A stretch of 64,000 bases of DNA from Mesorhizobium jarvisii (GCF_003601985.1 NZ_QZXA01000001.1:558001-622000), one strand, 5' to 3'; numbered from the stretch's first letter, positions 41,838 to 50,653 are shown. Translations and numbers: made by a program. The notes: generated from the sequence alone by a model not told the origin.

Positions 41838-42863
41838 ATGACGCTACTCGTCACTGGAGGCACCGGCTTTGTCATGAGCGTGGTCGCGCGCGCCTGGCTC
41901 GACCGCGATCCGCAAGCCCGGGCCGTGATCCTCGACCGGTCCGGCCTCGACACGGCGGCCGAAAAGCATTTCGCCCCGGTACGCGACCGGCTCACGGTGA
42001 TCGCTGCCGATGTGCTCGACCCGAAGGCCTGGTCCGCGACACTCGACAAGCATGGCATCACGGCAATCGTGCATGGCGCGACGATCACGCCGATCTCGCG
42101 CGGCAGCGCCTCCGAGGCAAAACGCCAGCCAGAGGCGGAAGACCCTGCCCGCATCGTCGACGTCAATCTGATGGGCACCGTGCGAGTGCTGGACTGGGCG
42201 CGCACGAGGCCGGAGGTAAAGCGCTTCGTCTATGTCAGTTCCGGCTCCGTCTACCGTCACAATGGACCCGACTGGGGCGGCGAGCCGCTGCCGGAAGACG
42301 GCTATGTCGCGCCGCTGACGCTCTACGGCATCTCGAAATTCGCCTCCGAGATGGTGACCAACCGCTATGCCGACCTGTTCGGCCTGTCGGCTGTCTCGGT
42401 GCGGCTTGCTTCGGTCTACGGCCCGATGGACCGCGCGACCGAGAGCCGCAACTTTCGCCATGTTCCCAACCGCGTCGCGCATATGGCTCTGGCCGGCGAG
42501 ACGATCAGGCCGAACAGCCTGGAGCCTGTCGGCGACTATGTCGCCTCGACCGACGTTGCCGACGCGATCCTCGCGCTGATCGATGCGCCGCGCCTCAACT
42601 ACCGCCACTACAACATCGGCTCCGGCTCGAGCCAGACCATCGGCGAGATCATCGGCTGGGCAAGGGAACGCGTGCCCGGACTGAAGGCCGAAGTGACATC
42701 CGGAGAAAACGCCAACATCGTCCAGGATGTGAGACTGAAAGGCGGCATGTGGGGCGCGTATGACATCGCCCGCATCCTACGCGACACCACATGGCGGCCG
42801 CGCCCCGGCAAGGAAGCCTTCCACGCCTACATGGACTGGATAGAAGCCAACGAAACGAGCTGA
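41838..42863 (+). CDS. NAD-dependent epimerase/dehydratase family protein
   Basis: A 341-residue extended SDR. The N-terminal TGGTGFVMSV keeps the first two Gly of the GxxGxxG motif, but Met stands at the third, which normally is Gly. SSGSVYRHNG supplies Ser, and YGISKFASE gives the catalytic Tyr-Lys pair. RLASVYGPMDRATESRNF is the substrate-binding region. It lies between an SDR and a PuuE-like deacetylase with short gaps on both sides. Function is not assignable beyond the family. Confidence 0.88.
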   Translation: MTLLVTGGTGFVMSVVARAWLDRDPQARAVILDRSGLDTAAEKHFAPVRDRLTVIAADVLDPKAWSATLDKHGITAIVHGATITPISRGSASEAKRQPEAEDPARIVDVNLMGTVRVLDWARTRPEVKRFVYVSSGSVYRHNGPDWGGEPLPEDGYVAPLTLYGISKFASEMVTNRYADLFGLSAVSVRLASVYGPMDRATESRNFRHVPNRVAHMALAGETIRPNSLEPVGDYVASTDVADAILALIDAPRLNYRHYNIGSGSSQTIGEIIGWARERVPGLKAEVTSGENANIVQDVRLKGGMWGAYDIARILRDTTWRPRPGKEAFHAYMDWIEANETS

Positions 42864-42875
42864 GAGGAACTTGCC

Positions 42876-43811
42876 ATGACGCCGAGCGCTGCCTCGCAAC
42901 CGACCCAGCCGAGGGATTTCGTTGGCTATGGTCCGCGCCCGCCCTTCATGACCTGGCCCGGCGGCGTCAAGCTCGCCATCAACCTCGTGCTCAATTACGA
43001 GGAAGGCTCGGAGTACTCCTGGCTGGAGGACGGCCGAAACGACAATTGGGGCGAATACAATCTCACCTCCAGCCCGCCGGTGCGCGATCTCGGCACCGAG
43101 ACGCATTTCGAATATGGCAGCCGCGCCGGTGTCTGGCGGCTGGCACGACTCTTCGATCGCTACGACATCCCGATCACCATCTCCGCTTGCGCGGTAGCGC
43201 TGGACCGGAACCCGCCCTTCGTCGAATGGATGAAGACGCGGCGGCACGATCTGCTCGGCCACGGCCTGCGCTGGATCGACTACACGACCATGGAGCGCAG
43301 CGAGGAAAAGCGCCACCTGCATGAAGCGATCGCGCTTTACCAGAAGCTGCTGGGCAGGCGCCCCCTCGGCTGGAACTGCCGCTCGCTGCCCAGCATCAAC
43401 ACGCGCGATTTGCTCGTCGAGGAAGGCGGCTTCCTCTACCACTCCGATCCCTGCAACGACGACCTGCCCTATTTCCTCGATCATCGGGGGACCGAGATCC
43501 TGGTCGTGCCCTATTCCAAGACGCTCAACGACAGCCGCTATCTGGTGGCGCCCGGCTACAGCAATCCGCGCGACTTCGCCGAGGATTGCCGCTCGGCGAT
43601 CGATTACATGCTCGACGAGGCGGACGAAACCGGCGGCCGCATGCTGACGATCGGCATCCACGCGCGCTGGATGGGCCAGCCCAACCGGGCGTCCGGGCTG
43701 CGCGAGGTGATCGAGCATGTGAAGCAGAACCCGACCGCTGCCTTTATGCGGCGCGAAGACATTGCCCGGTTCTGGCTGGACAATCATGCCGGCTTCGAGC
43801 GGCGCGGCTGA
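42876..43811 (+). CDS. Polysaccharide deacetylase family protein, PuuE/allantoinase-like (second copy)
   Basis: A 311-residue NodB-fold protein with the same landmark segments as the protein at 13551: RDFVGYGPRPPFMTWPGG, NYEEGSEYSWLEDG, YGSRAGVWRLARLF, GHGLRWIDYT, and SDPCNDDLPYFLD. It belongs to the PuuE-like, probably metal-independent, cyclic-amide hydrolase group. It is followed 22 bases later by the dihydroorotase-like gene, the other structural type of allantoinase-related protein. The two may act on the same ureide. Confidence 0.87.
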   Translation: MTPSAASQPTQPRDFVGYGPRPPFMTWPGGVKLAINLVLNYEEGSEYSWLEDGRNDNWGEYNLTSSPPVRDLGTETHFEYGSRAGVWRLARLFDRYDIPITISACAVALDRNPPFVEWMKTRRHDLLGHGLRWIDYTTMERSEEKRHLHEAIALYQKLLGRRPLGWNCRSLPSINTRDLLVEEGGFLYHSDPCNDDLPYFLDHRGTEILVVPYSKTLNDSRYLVAPGYSNPRDFAEDCRSAIDYMLDEADETGGRMLTIGIHARWMGQPNRASGLREVIEHVKQNPTAAFMRREDIARFWLDNHAGFERRG

Positions 43812-43833
43812 CAAGAGCAACGAGAACGGCGAC

Positions 43834-45168
43834 ATGTTCGAAACGCTGATCCGGGGAGCCACCATCGTCAACGCCGAAGGGTTCGAGCGGCGCGACGTGG
43901 GCATCACCGACGGCCGCATCGTGGCAAGGATCGCGCCCGGCGAGACGGCTTCGGCCAGGACCGTTGTCGATGCGGCCGGTGCCTATCTGCTACCCGGCCT
44001 GGTCGACGCGCATGCGCATCTGCGCGAGCCCGGACTGACGCACAAGGAGGACTTTTCCTCCGGCACGCATGCCGCGGCCCTTGGCGGTGTGACGACGGTG
44101 CTCGACATGCCGACCGACGAGCCGTGGACGGCCACGGCCGAACAGCTTGCCGACAAGATGGCGATGACCGATGGCCGCATCCATGTCGATGTCGGCTTCC
44201 AGGCCGTGGTCAGCAGCGACCTGTCGCACGTCTCAGGCCTGCTCGATCTCGCGCCGGTCTCATTCGAACTGTTCACAGCCGATGTGCCCGATGACTTCCT
44301 GTTCGCGACGCTCGACGCCGTGGCCGAAGCGTTGAGAGCTTTCGTCGGCAGCGACACTTTGATCGGCATCTCGCCGGGCGATCAATCGATCCTGACCGGC
44401 AGCACACTGCGTGACCGTTCCGGCACCATCGCCGCCTTTCAGGCCAGCCGGCCGCCGCTGGCGGAGGCCAACGGCATTGCCCGCGCGCTTGCCGCCGCCG
44501 CCTCGGCCGAGACCAGAATTCACGTCCGCCAGGTCAATTCCGAACTCGGCGTCGAGGCGTGGAGCCGGCTGCGCGGCATGGCCGACGCCAGCGTCGAAAC
44601 CACGCCGCAGAACCTGTTCTTCACAGCGCAGGATTACGAAACACAAGGCGCCAATCTGAAGGCCTCTCCGCCCCTGCGTTCGCCGCATGATGTCGACGCG
44701 CTGCGCGCGGCGCTGAGCGCCGGCCTGATCGACATCATCGCCACCGACCACGCGCCGCATGCACCGGCCGAAAAGGCCGCGCGCTATGCTGCTTTCGCCG
44801 ACATTCCGGGCGGCATGCCTGGGCTGCAGACGCTGCTTCCAACCGTGCTGAGGTTGGTCGAGGAAGGGCTGATAGCGCTGCCGGATGTGGTACGCATGTG
44901 TGCCAGCAATCCAGCCGAGCGCTTCGGCCTCGGCCGGCGCAAGGGACGGATCGCCACCGGCCACGATGCCGATATCCTCATCCTCGATCCCCGCCAGTCG
45001 AGCACGATCGCCAATGCCGATCAGGTGTCGCGAGCGGGCTATACACCATTCGATGGCTGGACGGTCCAGGCACGGCTGACAAGCGTCCTCCTGCGTGGTC
45101 GTGAGATCGTGCGCGAGGGAAAACTGATTGGCCCGAGCGTTGGAAATATTGTCACCCGGGAAAGCTGA
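43834..45168 (+). CDS. Dihydroorotase/allantoinase-like amidohydrolase with degenerate metal site
   Basis: A 444-residue amidohydrolase-fold protein. HAHLREPG (His60, His62) and IIATDHAPH (Asp) are as expected. The bridging carboxy-lysine position is Glu145 (VSFELFTAD). The usual HAE histidine is absent (GISPGDQSI), the HIxHxS histidine strand reads IHVRQVNSE, and ETTPQNLFF has Gln for the usual His. Three of five or six metal ligands are thus missing, so it is either mononuclear or a non-catalytic partner, like the inactive DHOase paralogues. It is co-transcribed with the PuuE-like gene. Confidence 0.85.
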   Translation: MFETLIRGATIVNAEGFERRDVGITDGRIVARIAPGETASARTVVDAAGAYLLPGLVDAHAHLREPGLTHKEDFSSGTHAAALGGVTTVLDMPTDEPWTATAEQLADKMAMTDGRIHVDVGFQAVVSSDLSHVSGLLDLAPVSFELFTADVPDDFLFATLDAVAEALRAFVGSDTLIGISPGDQSILTGSTLRDRSGTIAAFQASRPPLAEANGIARALAAAASAETRIHVRQVNSELGVEAWSRLRGMADASVETTPQNLFFTAQDYETQGANLKASPPLRSPHDVDALRAALSAGLIDIIATDHAPHAPAEKAARYAAFADIPGGMPGLQTLLPTVLRLVEEGLIALPDVVRMCASNPAERFGLGRRKGRIATGHDADILILDPRQSSTIANADQVSRAGYTPFDGWTVQARLTSVLLRGREIVREGKLIGPSVGNIVTRES

Positions 45169-45173
45169 GGACC

Positions 45174-45947
45174 ATGCCCCTGCTCACAGACAAGACCGCC
45201 ATCGTCACCGGAGGCAGTTCCGGCATCGGCCGCGCGATCGCGCTGAAATTCGCGGCCGAGGGCGCGAACGTCGTCATCGCCGACACGGTCGAGCAGCCGA
45301 TCGAGGGCGGTGAGAGCACCGTGGAGTTGATCCGCTCGGCCGGCGGAGCTGCCGTTTACATCCGGACCGACATCTCCGACTGGAGCGCCGTCGATGGGCT
45401 GGTCGGTGCGACGGTCACGCAGTTCGGACGGCTCGACGTGATGGTCAACAACGCCGCGATCTACACCAGCACCAATCTGATCGACACCACGCCGGAACAA
45501 TGGCAGCGCGTCATCGGCGTCAACCTGACCGGATTCTTCTACTGCTCGAAACGGGCGGTGATACAGATGCTCGCCCAGGCGCCGGTCAACGACGTGCGCG
45601 GCCGTATCATCAACCTCTCCTCGCAGCATGGCATGGTGGCCTGCCCGGGCGACTTCCCCTATTCGGTGAGCAAGGGCGGCATCGTGCAGATGACACGGCA
45701 GATCGCCGTTGACCACGCCGACGACCTGATCGTCTGCAATGCCATCGCACCCGGCAAGATCATCACCGGCAAGCCAGGCGTTGCCAACGACCCTGGCGCG
45801 CTCGACTATTCACACCGCCGCACGCCTTGGCCGCGGCTCGGGCATCCGAATGACGTGGCAGGTGCCGCACTGTTCCTTGCCAGCGACATGGCAAGCTACG
45901 TCACCGGCATCAACCTGATGGTCGACGGCGGCTGGATGGCGGGCTGA
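45174..45947 (+). CDS. SDR family oxidoreductase
   Basis: A 257-residue classical SDR. It has the TGGSSGIGRAIAL cofactor motif, VNNAAI, the catalytic triad Ser150 (NLSSQHG), Tyr163 and Lys167 (YSVSKGGI), and the C-terminal VDGGWMAG. Asp37 suggests NAD preference. It starts 5 bases after the dihydroorotase-like gene and is the last gene of the plus-strand run from 39794. The substrate is unknown; glucose-1-dehydrogenase-like annotations are common for this group but would be a guess here. Confidence 0.9.
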   Translation: MPLLTDKTAIVTGGSSGIGRAIALKFAAEGANVVIADTVEQPIEGGESTVELIRSAGGAAVYIRTDISDWSAVDGLVGATVTQFGRLDVMVNNAAIYTSTNLIDTTPEQWQRVIGVNLTGFFYCSKRAVIQMLAQAPVNDVRGRIINLSSQHGMVACPGDFPYSVSKGGIVQMTRQIAVDHADDLIVCNAIAPGKIITGKPGVANDPGALDYSHRRTPWPRLGHPNDVAGAALFLASDMASYVTGINLMVDGGWMAG

Positions 45948-46157
45948 CCGAGGAGAACTACATCCGCCCGTGCCATAAGACGCGTTCGCTGTGCTTTCCC
46001 CAGGACTGGTTCCACAGTGCCGTCCGCTCGCCGAGGCTTGTGCATCGCTAGCTATTCCCCGCGACAGAAACGGTGGATGCGGTTTATCGAGATGCCTCCT
46101 CGCGGCCTCGCTTCAGCGCCACCCCTCCGCTACCAGAGCAAGACAAAAGACTTAGAG

Positions 46158-46188
46158 CAGTTCGCCTTTTCCGTGAGACGGTGAACTG
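46158..46188. repeat. Small palindromic repeat
   Basis: CAGTTCGCC pairs with GGTGAACTG (one G-T wobble) around a 13-base loop. This type of AGAGCAGTTC-centred palindrome recurs between genes in Mesorhizobium-like genomes as far as I recall. It lies in the 276-base gap between the convergent SDR and aldo/keto reductase genes; I see nothing else in that gap. Confidence 0.5.
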
Positions 46189-46223
46189 ATCCAGCGTCCA
46201 TTCTTCAGGTCATCGGCGGGCGC

Positions 46224-47252
46224 TCAAGAGGTCGGTGCAGCGGCCGCAACCAATCCGGCTTGCTTGAGATCAGCCCATAGCTCCGACGGAATATCCTCCC
46301 GCAGATAGGCCAGATTCTGCTTCAATTCCTCGGCAGAGCGGGCGCCCGGGATGACACTCGACACCAGGGGATGGCCGAGCGGGAACTGCAGCGCCGCCGC
46401 CGGCAGCGAAACCTTGTGGCTGGCGCACACCGCCTCGATGCGGCGGACGCGTTCGAGCACCGGCTCGGGAGCCGGCCTGGTGTTGAAGGTCGCGCCCTTG
46501 ACCGCGCCCGTCGCCAGGATGCCGGAATTGTAGGGGCCGCCGATAATGATCCTCGTGCCGCGCTGTTCACAGAGCGGCAGCAGGGTCGCCAGTGGCTCCT
46601 GTTCGAGCAACGTGTAGCGGCCGGCGAGCAGGAAATAATCGAAGGCGCCGGCAACGACGAAATCGGACAGCATCTGCCATTGGTTGATGCCGACGCCGAC
46701 CGCCTTGATGACGCCTTGCGAGCGCAGTTCGTCGAGCGCTGGATAGGCGCCGTCCATGGCTTCCCGGAAGCGGCTCCGGGCATAGGGATCCTCGCCGGGG
46801 CCGAAATGAATGGCCTCGTCGGGATCGTGGATCGAGACCATGTCGACATAGTCGGTGTCCAGCCGCTTCAGCGTGCCCTCGAGCGAACGCATCACCGCAT
46901 CGCGCGAATAGTCGAATTCGGCGCGGAAGGAGCCGGGCTGGTCCCACAGCGCCGGCTTCAATTCTTCGGGCGGGATCGGCACGAGGTCGTAGCCGATCTT
47001 CGACGAGATGACGATGTCCGCGCGGGGCAGCGACTTGATGGCAAGGCCCAGACGCGTCTCGCTGACGCCAAAGCCATAGACAGGTGCGGTGTCGAAATAG
47101 CGGATGCCATTGTCATAGGCCGCCTGCACAGTCTTCACCGCCGCATCGGTGTCGACGGCGCGGTACATGTTGCCGAGCCCCGTGCCACCGAGCCCGATCG
47201 TCGTCACCTTCAGGCCGCCCTTGCTAACAGCCCTGAATTCGATTCCAGCCAT
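46224..47252 (-). CDS. Aldo/keto reductase
   Basis: A 342-residue TIM-barrel NAD(P)H oxidoreductase. It has GLGGTGLGNMY, the catalytic Asp-Tyr pair in YFDTAPVYGFGVSE, Lys in SSKIGYDLVP and the HDPDE that supplies the histidine-containing strand, with SVIPGARSAEEL near the C-terminus. ATG 47252 is preferred over upstream starts. It resembles L-fucose/D-threo-aldose dehydrogenase types. It is divergent from the first CUT2 importer operon and shares its operator region, so a sugar dehydrogenase role is plausible. Confidence 0.9.
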   Translation of the reverse strand: MAGIEFRAVSKGGLKVTTIGLGGTGLGNMYRAVDTDAAVKTVQAAYDNGIRYFDTAPVYGFGVSETRLGLAIKSLPRADIVISSKIGYDLVPIPPEELKPALWDQPGSFRAEFDYSRDAVMRSLEGTLKRLDTDYVDMVSIHDPDEAIHFGPGEDPYARSRFREAMDGAYPALDELRSQGVIKAVGVGINQWQMLSDFVVAGAFDYFLLAGRYTLLEQEPLATLLPLCEQRGTRIIIGGPYNSGILATGAVKGATFNTRPAPEPVLERVRRIEAVCASHKVSLPAAALQFPLGHPLVSSVIPGARSAEELKQNLAYLREDIPSELWADLKQAGLVAAAAPTS

Positions 47253-47368
47253 TTTCTCTTCCTGTAATCCCTGATCGTCCATTTGTGCCGCCCAGAAGGC
47301 CGCCTTCGCGCCATTAGGCCGCAGAGGGCCGTCCTGAGCTCGGCGGCGAAAAAGCATTGACACAAAAG

Positions 47369-47382
47369 TTGTCATATAACAA
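47369..47382. promoter_or_regulatory. Candidate FadR/GntR-type operator before the first CUT2 operon
   Basis: TTGTCATATAACAA is a near-perfect palindrome with TTGT and ACAA arms 6 bases apart. It fits the pattern TTGTNNNAYAA seen also at 55056 and 60411. It lies 54 bases before the binding-protein start and between divergent genes. A GntR protein encoded at 51635 or 61923 would be the likely ligand. Confidence 0.5.
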
Positions 47383-47435
47383 TGTAACCAGATGACAAAT
47401 GTAGCGATGCCTACAAAGCGACAAGGGAGGAACGC

Positions 47436-48527
47436 ATGGACGACGAGACGAAAGATCTGATGGAGATGGTGAATGCCGGCATCAGCCGGCGCAGTGCCTT
47501 CGCACTGGCCGGGAAGCTCGGCCTCGGTGCCGCAGGCCTCGCCAGCGGACTGGCAGGTGCAGGTCTGGCCGGCGGCATCAGTGCCGCACGAGCAGCCGAT
47601 TCATCGCCCGGCCTGCCGAAGAAGCCCTACAAATTCCACTTCGTCTGCCACGTGACGCTCGACCAGTTCTTCACGCCAACGGTCTACGGCATCCAGGATG
47701 CCTGCGCGGCTTTCGGCTGCAGCTATCAGTGGACAGGTTCGCAGAAGAACGTCGTCTCCGAAATGGTCAGCGCCATGCAGACGGCGATCGCGCAGAAATC
47801 GGACGGCATCGCGGTGTGCCTGGTCGATCCGACGGCCTTCGACGCCGCCACCGACATGGCCGCGCAGGCGGGTATCCCGGTTGTCGCCTTCAACGCCGAC
47901 GTGCCGGTCGGCAGCCCCAACAAGCGGCTCTCCTATGTCGGCCAGCCGCTCTATCAGTCCGGCTACAACTCGGCGCTGAAGTGGCTGAAGCTGATTCCCA
48001 AGGGCGGCCATGTCATGCTGTCGATCGGCGTGCCCGGCTCGCTGAACACGCAGCCGCGTCTCGACGGCTACATCCAGGCGATCAAGGACAGTAACAGCGG
48101 CGTCACCTACGATGTCGTCAACACCGGTCCGGATCCGGCAACCGAAATCTCGCGCGTCGAGAGCTATTATCTCAGCCACAAAAACGTCAACGGCCTGTTC
48201 GGCACCGGCGGTTCCGACACCTATGCCTGCGGTTTCGTGTCCAACAAATACGGCCTGGTGAAGGGAGGCGGCGCGGTGGCCGGCTTCGACCTGTTCCCGC
48301 AGACGCTGGACTTCATCAAGGCCGGCGACGTCAACTTCACCACCGACCAGCAGGCCTATCTGCAGGGCTTCCTGCCGGTGCAGCAGATGTACCTCTACAA
48401 GCTCTCCGGCGGTCTCGTCGGCCCGGCCAACAGCGACACCAGCCAGGCCTATGTGACGAAGGACAATGTCGACGCCTATGTCGGCAAATCGCGCTTCGAG
48501 GGCCGCAGCGACGTCGAGCCGACCTGA
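47436..48527 (+). CDS. CUT2-type ABC transporter sugar-binding protein
   Basis: A 363-residue periplasmic receptor of the RbsB/type I periplasmic-binding class. The Tat-like signal (SRRSAFALAGKLGLGAAGLA, AARAAD near residue 52) precedes a mature domain with FHFVCHVTLDQFFTPTVYGI and IAVCLVDPTAFDAATDMAAQ, typical of pentose/hexose receptors. It is the first gene of the operon with permease 48688 and ATPase 49752. A strong hairpin follows its stop (48552-48588). Confidence 0.92.
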   Translation: MDDETKDLMEMVNAGISRRSAFALAGKLGLGAAGLASGLAGAGLAGGISAARAADSSPGLPKKPYKFHFVCHVTLDQFFTPTVYGIQDACAAFGCSYQWTGSQKNVVSEMVSAMQTAIAQKSDGIAVCLVDPTAFDAATDMAAQAGIPVVAFNADVPVGSPNKRLSYVGQPLYQSGYNSALKWLKLIPKGGHVMLSIGVPGSLNTQPRLDGYIQAIKDSNSGVTYDVVNTGPDPATEISRVESYYLSHKNVNGLFGTGGSDTYACGFVSNKYGLVKGGGAVAGFDLFPQTLDFIKAGDVNFTTDQQAYLQGFLPVQQMYLYKLSGGLVGPANSDTSQAYVTKDNVDAYVGKSRFEGRSDVEPT

Positions 48528-48551
48528 CACGGTCAACCCTGTGAAACGCCT

Positions 48552-48588
48552 GCCCTCGCCGCGTCATTTCGCATGATGTGGCGGGGGC
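48552..48588 (+). other. 16-bp stem hairpin after the binding-protein gene
   Basis: Arms at 48552-48567 and 48573-48588 pair over 16 positions (three G-T wobbles, otherwise Watson-Crick) around the 5-base loop TTCGC. There is no T tract. Such hairpins between a receptor gene and its permease often stabilise the receptor mRNA or lower downstream expression, giving more receptor than membrane complex. Confidence 0.65.
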
Positions 48589-48687
48589 GGCGCCGGCTGC
48601 CGACCTGGCTGCTTTCGCCTCATCGCAAATCCTCTTCTTCGCCCAAAATTCGAAATCAAGAAGAAGTTCGAAATCAGGAAGACAAGA

Positions 48688-49755
48688 GTGCCGCCCACAG
48701 AAACCAAGCCCGCGAAGAAGACCGGCGTCAAGGTCCCGCACACGATGACGGAAAGGCTGCTGATCCTGCTTTCGCGCTATCGCGAGGCCAGCATCGCCGT
48801 CGTCGCCATCGTGCTGGTCATCTATTTCCAGTTCGGCAGCGATGGCGGCTTCCTGTCGCCGCAATTCATGAGCGTGGTGCTGCGCGACACCGGCCGGCTC
48901 GGCCTGATCGCCGCGGCGGAAGTCATGCTGATGATCACCGGCGAGATCGACCTGTCGCTCAGCGCCATCTTCTCGATCGCCCCCTATGTCATGGCTCTGC
49001 TGTCGGTCACCTATGGCGTGCCGCTCGCCGTGGGTGCGCTGATCGGCGTGCTGATCGGCATATTGGTCGGCGCCATCAACGGCATCATCACCGTGCGCTT
49101 CAAGGTGCCGTCGCTGATCACCACCGTCGGCATGCTGTTCTTCCTGCAAGGCATCGTCGTCTCAATCTACAACAGCCAGCCGATCGTGGCGCCGGTCGAG
49201 CAACCCTTCAACGCCATCTTCGGACAGAGCCTCTACCAGCCATCGGATGCGCTCTTGTCCTGGCATGGCATCACCGCCTTCACGCCCTTCCTGTGGGCGG
49301 CGGTGCTGGTGCTGGTGCTGGCGCTGGTTCTGAACCGCACCACCTTCGGTCTGCACACCATCGCGACGGGCTCCAACATCATCGGCGCGCGTGAGATCGG
49401 CGTGCGCACCGACCGCATGAAGATCTACAATTTCATGATCGCCGGCGGCTTCGCCGCCTTCGCCGGCATCATCAACACCGCGCAGTTCACCTCGGCTGAT
49501 CCGCAGGCCGGCAGCCCGTTCCTCACCCCGCAGGCGATCGCCGCGGCGGTCATCGGCGGCACCTCGCTGCTGGGCGGCTCCGGCACGGTCATCGGTGCGC
49601 TGATCGGCGCCTTTGTCGTCGCCTCGCTCAACAACGGCCTGGTGATGATCGGCGCGCAGGCCACCGTATCCGACATCTATCTCGGCGCCGCCATCATCGC
49701 CGCCATGATCCTCTCAATCCAGGTCGACCGCCTGCGCACACGGAGGCGCGTATGA
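48688..49755 (+). CDS. CUT2-type ABC transporter permease
   Basis: A 355-residue RbsC-like permease with about 8-10 membrane segments. The characteristic ITGEIDLSLSAIFSIAPYVM, GVRTDRMKIYNFMIAGGFAA and VIGGTSLLGGSGTVIGALIG runs are present. The start is a GTG at 48688 after GACAAGA. A second possible start lies downstream at residue 20. It overlaps the ATPase gene by 4 bases. Confidence 0.92.
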   Translation: MPPTETKPAKKTGVKVPHTMTERLLILLSRYREASIAVVAIVLVIYFQFGSDGGFLSPQFMSVVLRDTGRLGLIAAAEVMLMITGEIDLSLSAIFSIAPYVMALLSVTYGVPLAVGALIGVLIGILVGAINGIITVRFKVPSLITTVGMLFFLQGIVVSIYNSQPIVAPVEQPFNAIFGQSLYQPSDALLSWHGITAFTPFLWAAVLVLVLALVLNRTTFGLHTIATGSNIIGAREIGVRTDRMKIYNFMIAGGFAAFAGIINTAQFTSADPQAGSPFLTPQAIAAAVIGGTSLLGGSGTVIGALIGAFVVASLNNGLVMIGAQATVSDIYLGAAIIAAMILSIQVDRLRTRRRV

Positions 49756-50579
49756 ACACGCAAGATATTCCACCCCTCAGCAAGGATTCGCCCGTCGTGC
49801 TGGAGATGTCCAACATCTCCAAGAGTTTCGGCGCGGTCACCGCCCTCGTCGACGTCTCGATAAAATTGCGCCAGGGTGAAGTCCTGGCGCTGGTCGGCGA
49901 CAATGGCGCCGGTAAATCGACGCTGATCAAGATCCTGTCCGGCTTCCACCAGCCCGATACCGGCACGATCGTCTCGCAAGGTAAGGAGGTGCGTTTCGCC
50001 TCGCCGCGCGATGCGCGCGCCCAAGGCATCGAAACCGTCTATCAGGACCTGGCTCTGATCGGCGACCTCAGCGTCTTCCACAATATGTTTCTGGGCCGCG
50101 AGTACCACAAGCGCTTCCTTGGCCTGAACCTGCTGGACAACAGGAAGATGCGCGAACAGGCGCAGCTCTATCTCGATACGCTCGGCATCTCGATCCCCAG
50201 CGTCAACAGCACAGTCGATCTCCTGTCGGGCGGGCAGCGCCAGTGCATCGCGGTCGCCCGCTCGATCTATTCGTCACCGAAGATCCTGGTGCTTGACGAA
50301 CCGCTGGCGGCACTGGGCGTGCGCGAGAGCGCGCATGTGCTGGGGCTTATCCAGAATTTGCGCCAGCAGCGCCAGGTCTCGGTGATCCTGATCGTCCATA
50401 ACTACAACCAGATTTTCGAAGTCTGCGACCGCATCAACTTCCTGCATTCGGGCGAGGTCGCGCTGGACGCGTCCACCGCCGACACCAGCGAGGAGGAGCT
50501 GATCCGCATCGTCAAATCGGGCCTCGGCCGCAAGGCGATCGACGCCGCCGCGGCTGAAGTACGGCCGGGCCTCGTATGA
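49752..50579 (+). CDS. CUT2-type ABC transporter ATP-binding protein (single NBD)
   Basis: A 275-residue single-domain ATPase. It has Walker A GDNGAGKST (around residue 50), signature LLSGGQRQCIAVARS, Walker B ILVLDEPLAALG, and the H-loop IVHNYNQ, with the usual threonine after the His replaced. CUT2 ATPases are commonly fused dimers of about 500 residues. This half-size form is typical of the FrcA-type fructose/polyol importers of rhizobia. It overlaps the permease gene and precedes kdgD by 74 bases. Confidence 0.92.
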   Translation: MNTQDIPPLSKDSPVVLEMSNISKSFGAVTALVDVSIKLRQGEVLALVGDNGAGKSTLIKILSGFHQPDTGTIVSQGKEVRFASPRDARAQGIETVYQDLALIGDLSVFHNMFLGREYHKRFLGLNLLDNRKMREQAQLYLDTLGISIPSVNSTVDLLSGGQRQCIAVARSIYSSPKILVLDEPLAALGVRESAHVLGLIQNLRQQRQVSVILIVHNYNQIFEVCDRINFLHSGEVALDASTADTSEEELIRIVKSGLGRKAIDAAAAEVRPGLV

Positions 50580-50653
50580 ACCTGCCTCGCGGCTGAACCA
50601 ATCCCCGCCGGCCCGACCACCATCGGCCCGGCCCCTCGCACGGAGTATTCGTT

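Noticed and set aside
46224..47375. N-terminally extended aldo/keto reductase starting at 47375
   Set aside because: The 41 extra residues have no family similarity and would cover the promoter region containing the palindrome at 47369. The ATG at 47252 gives the normal family start.
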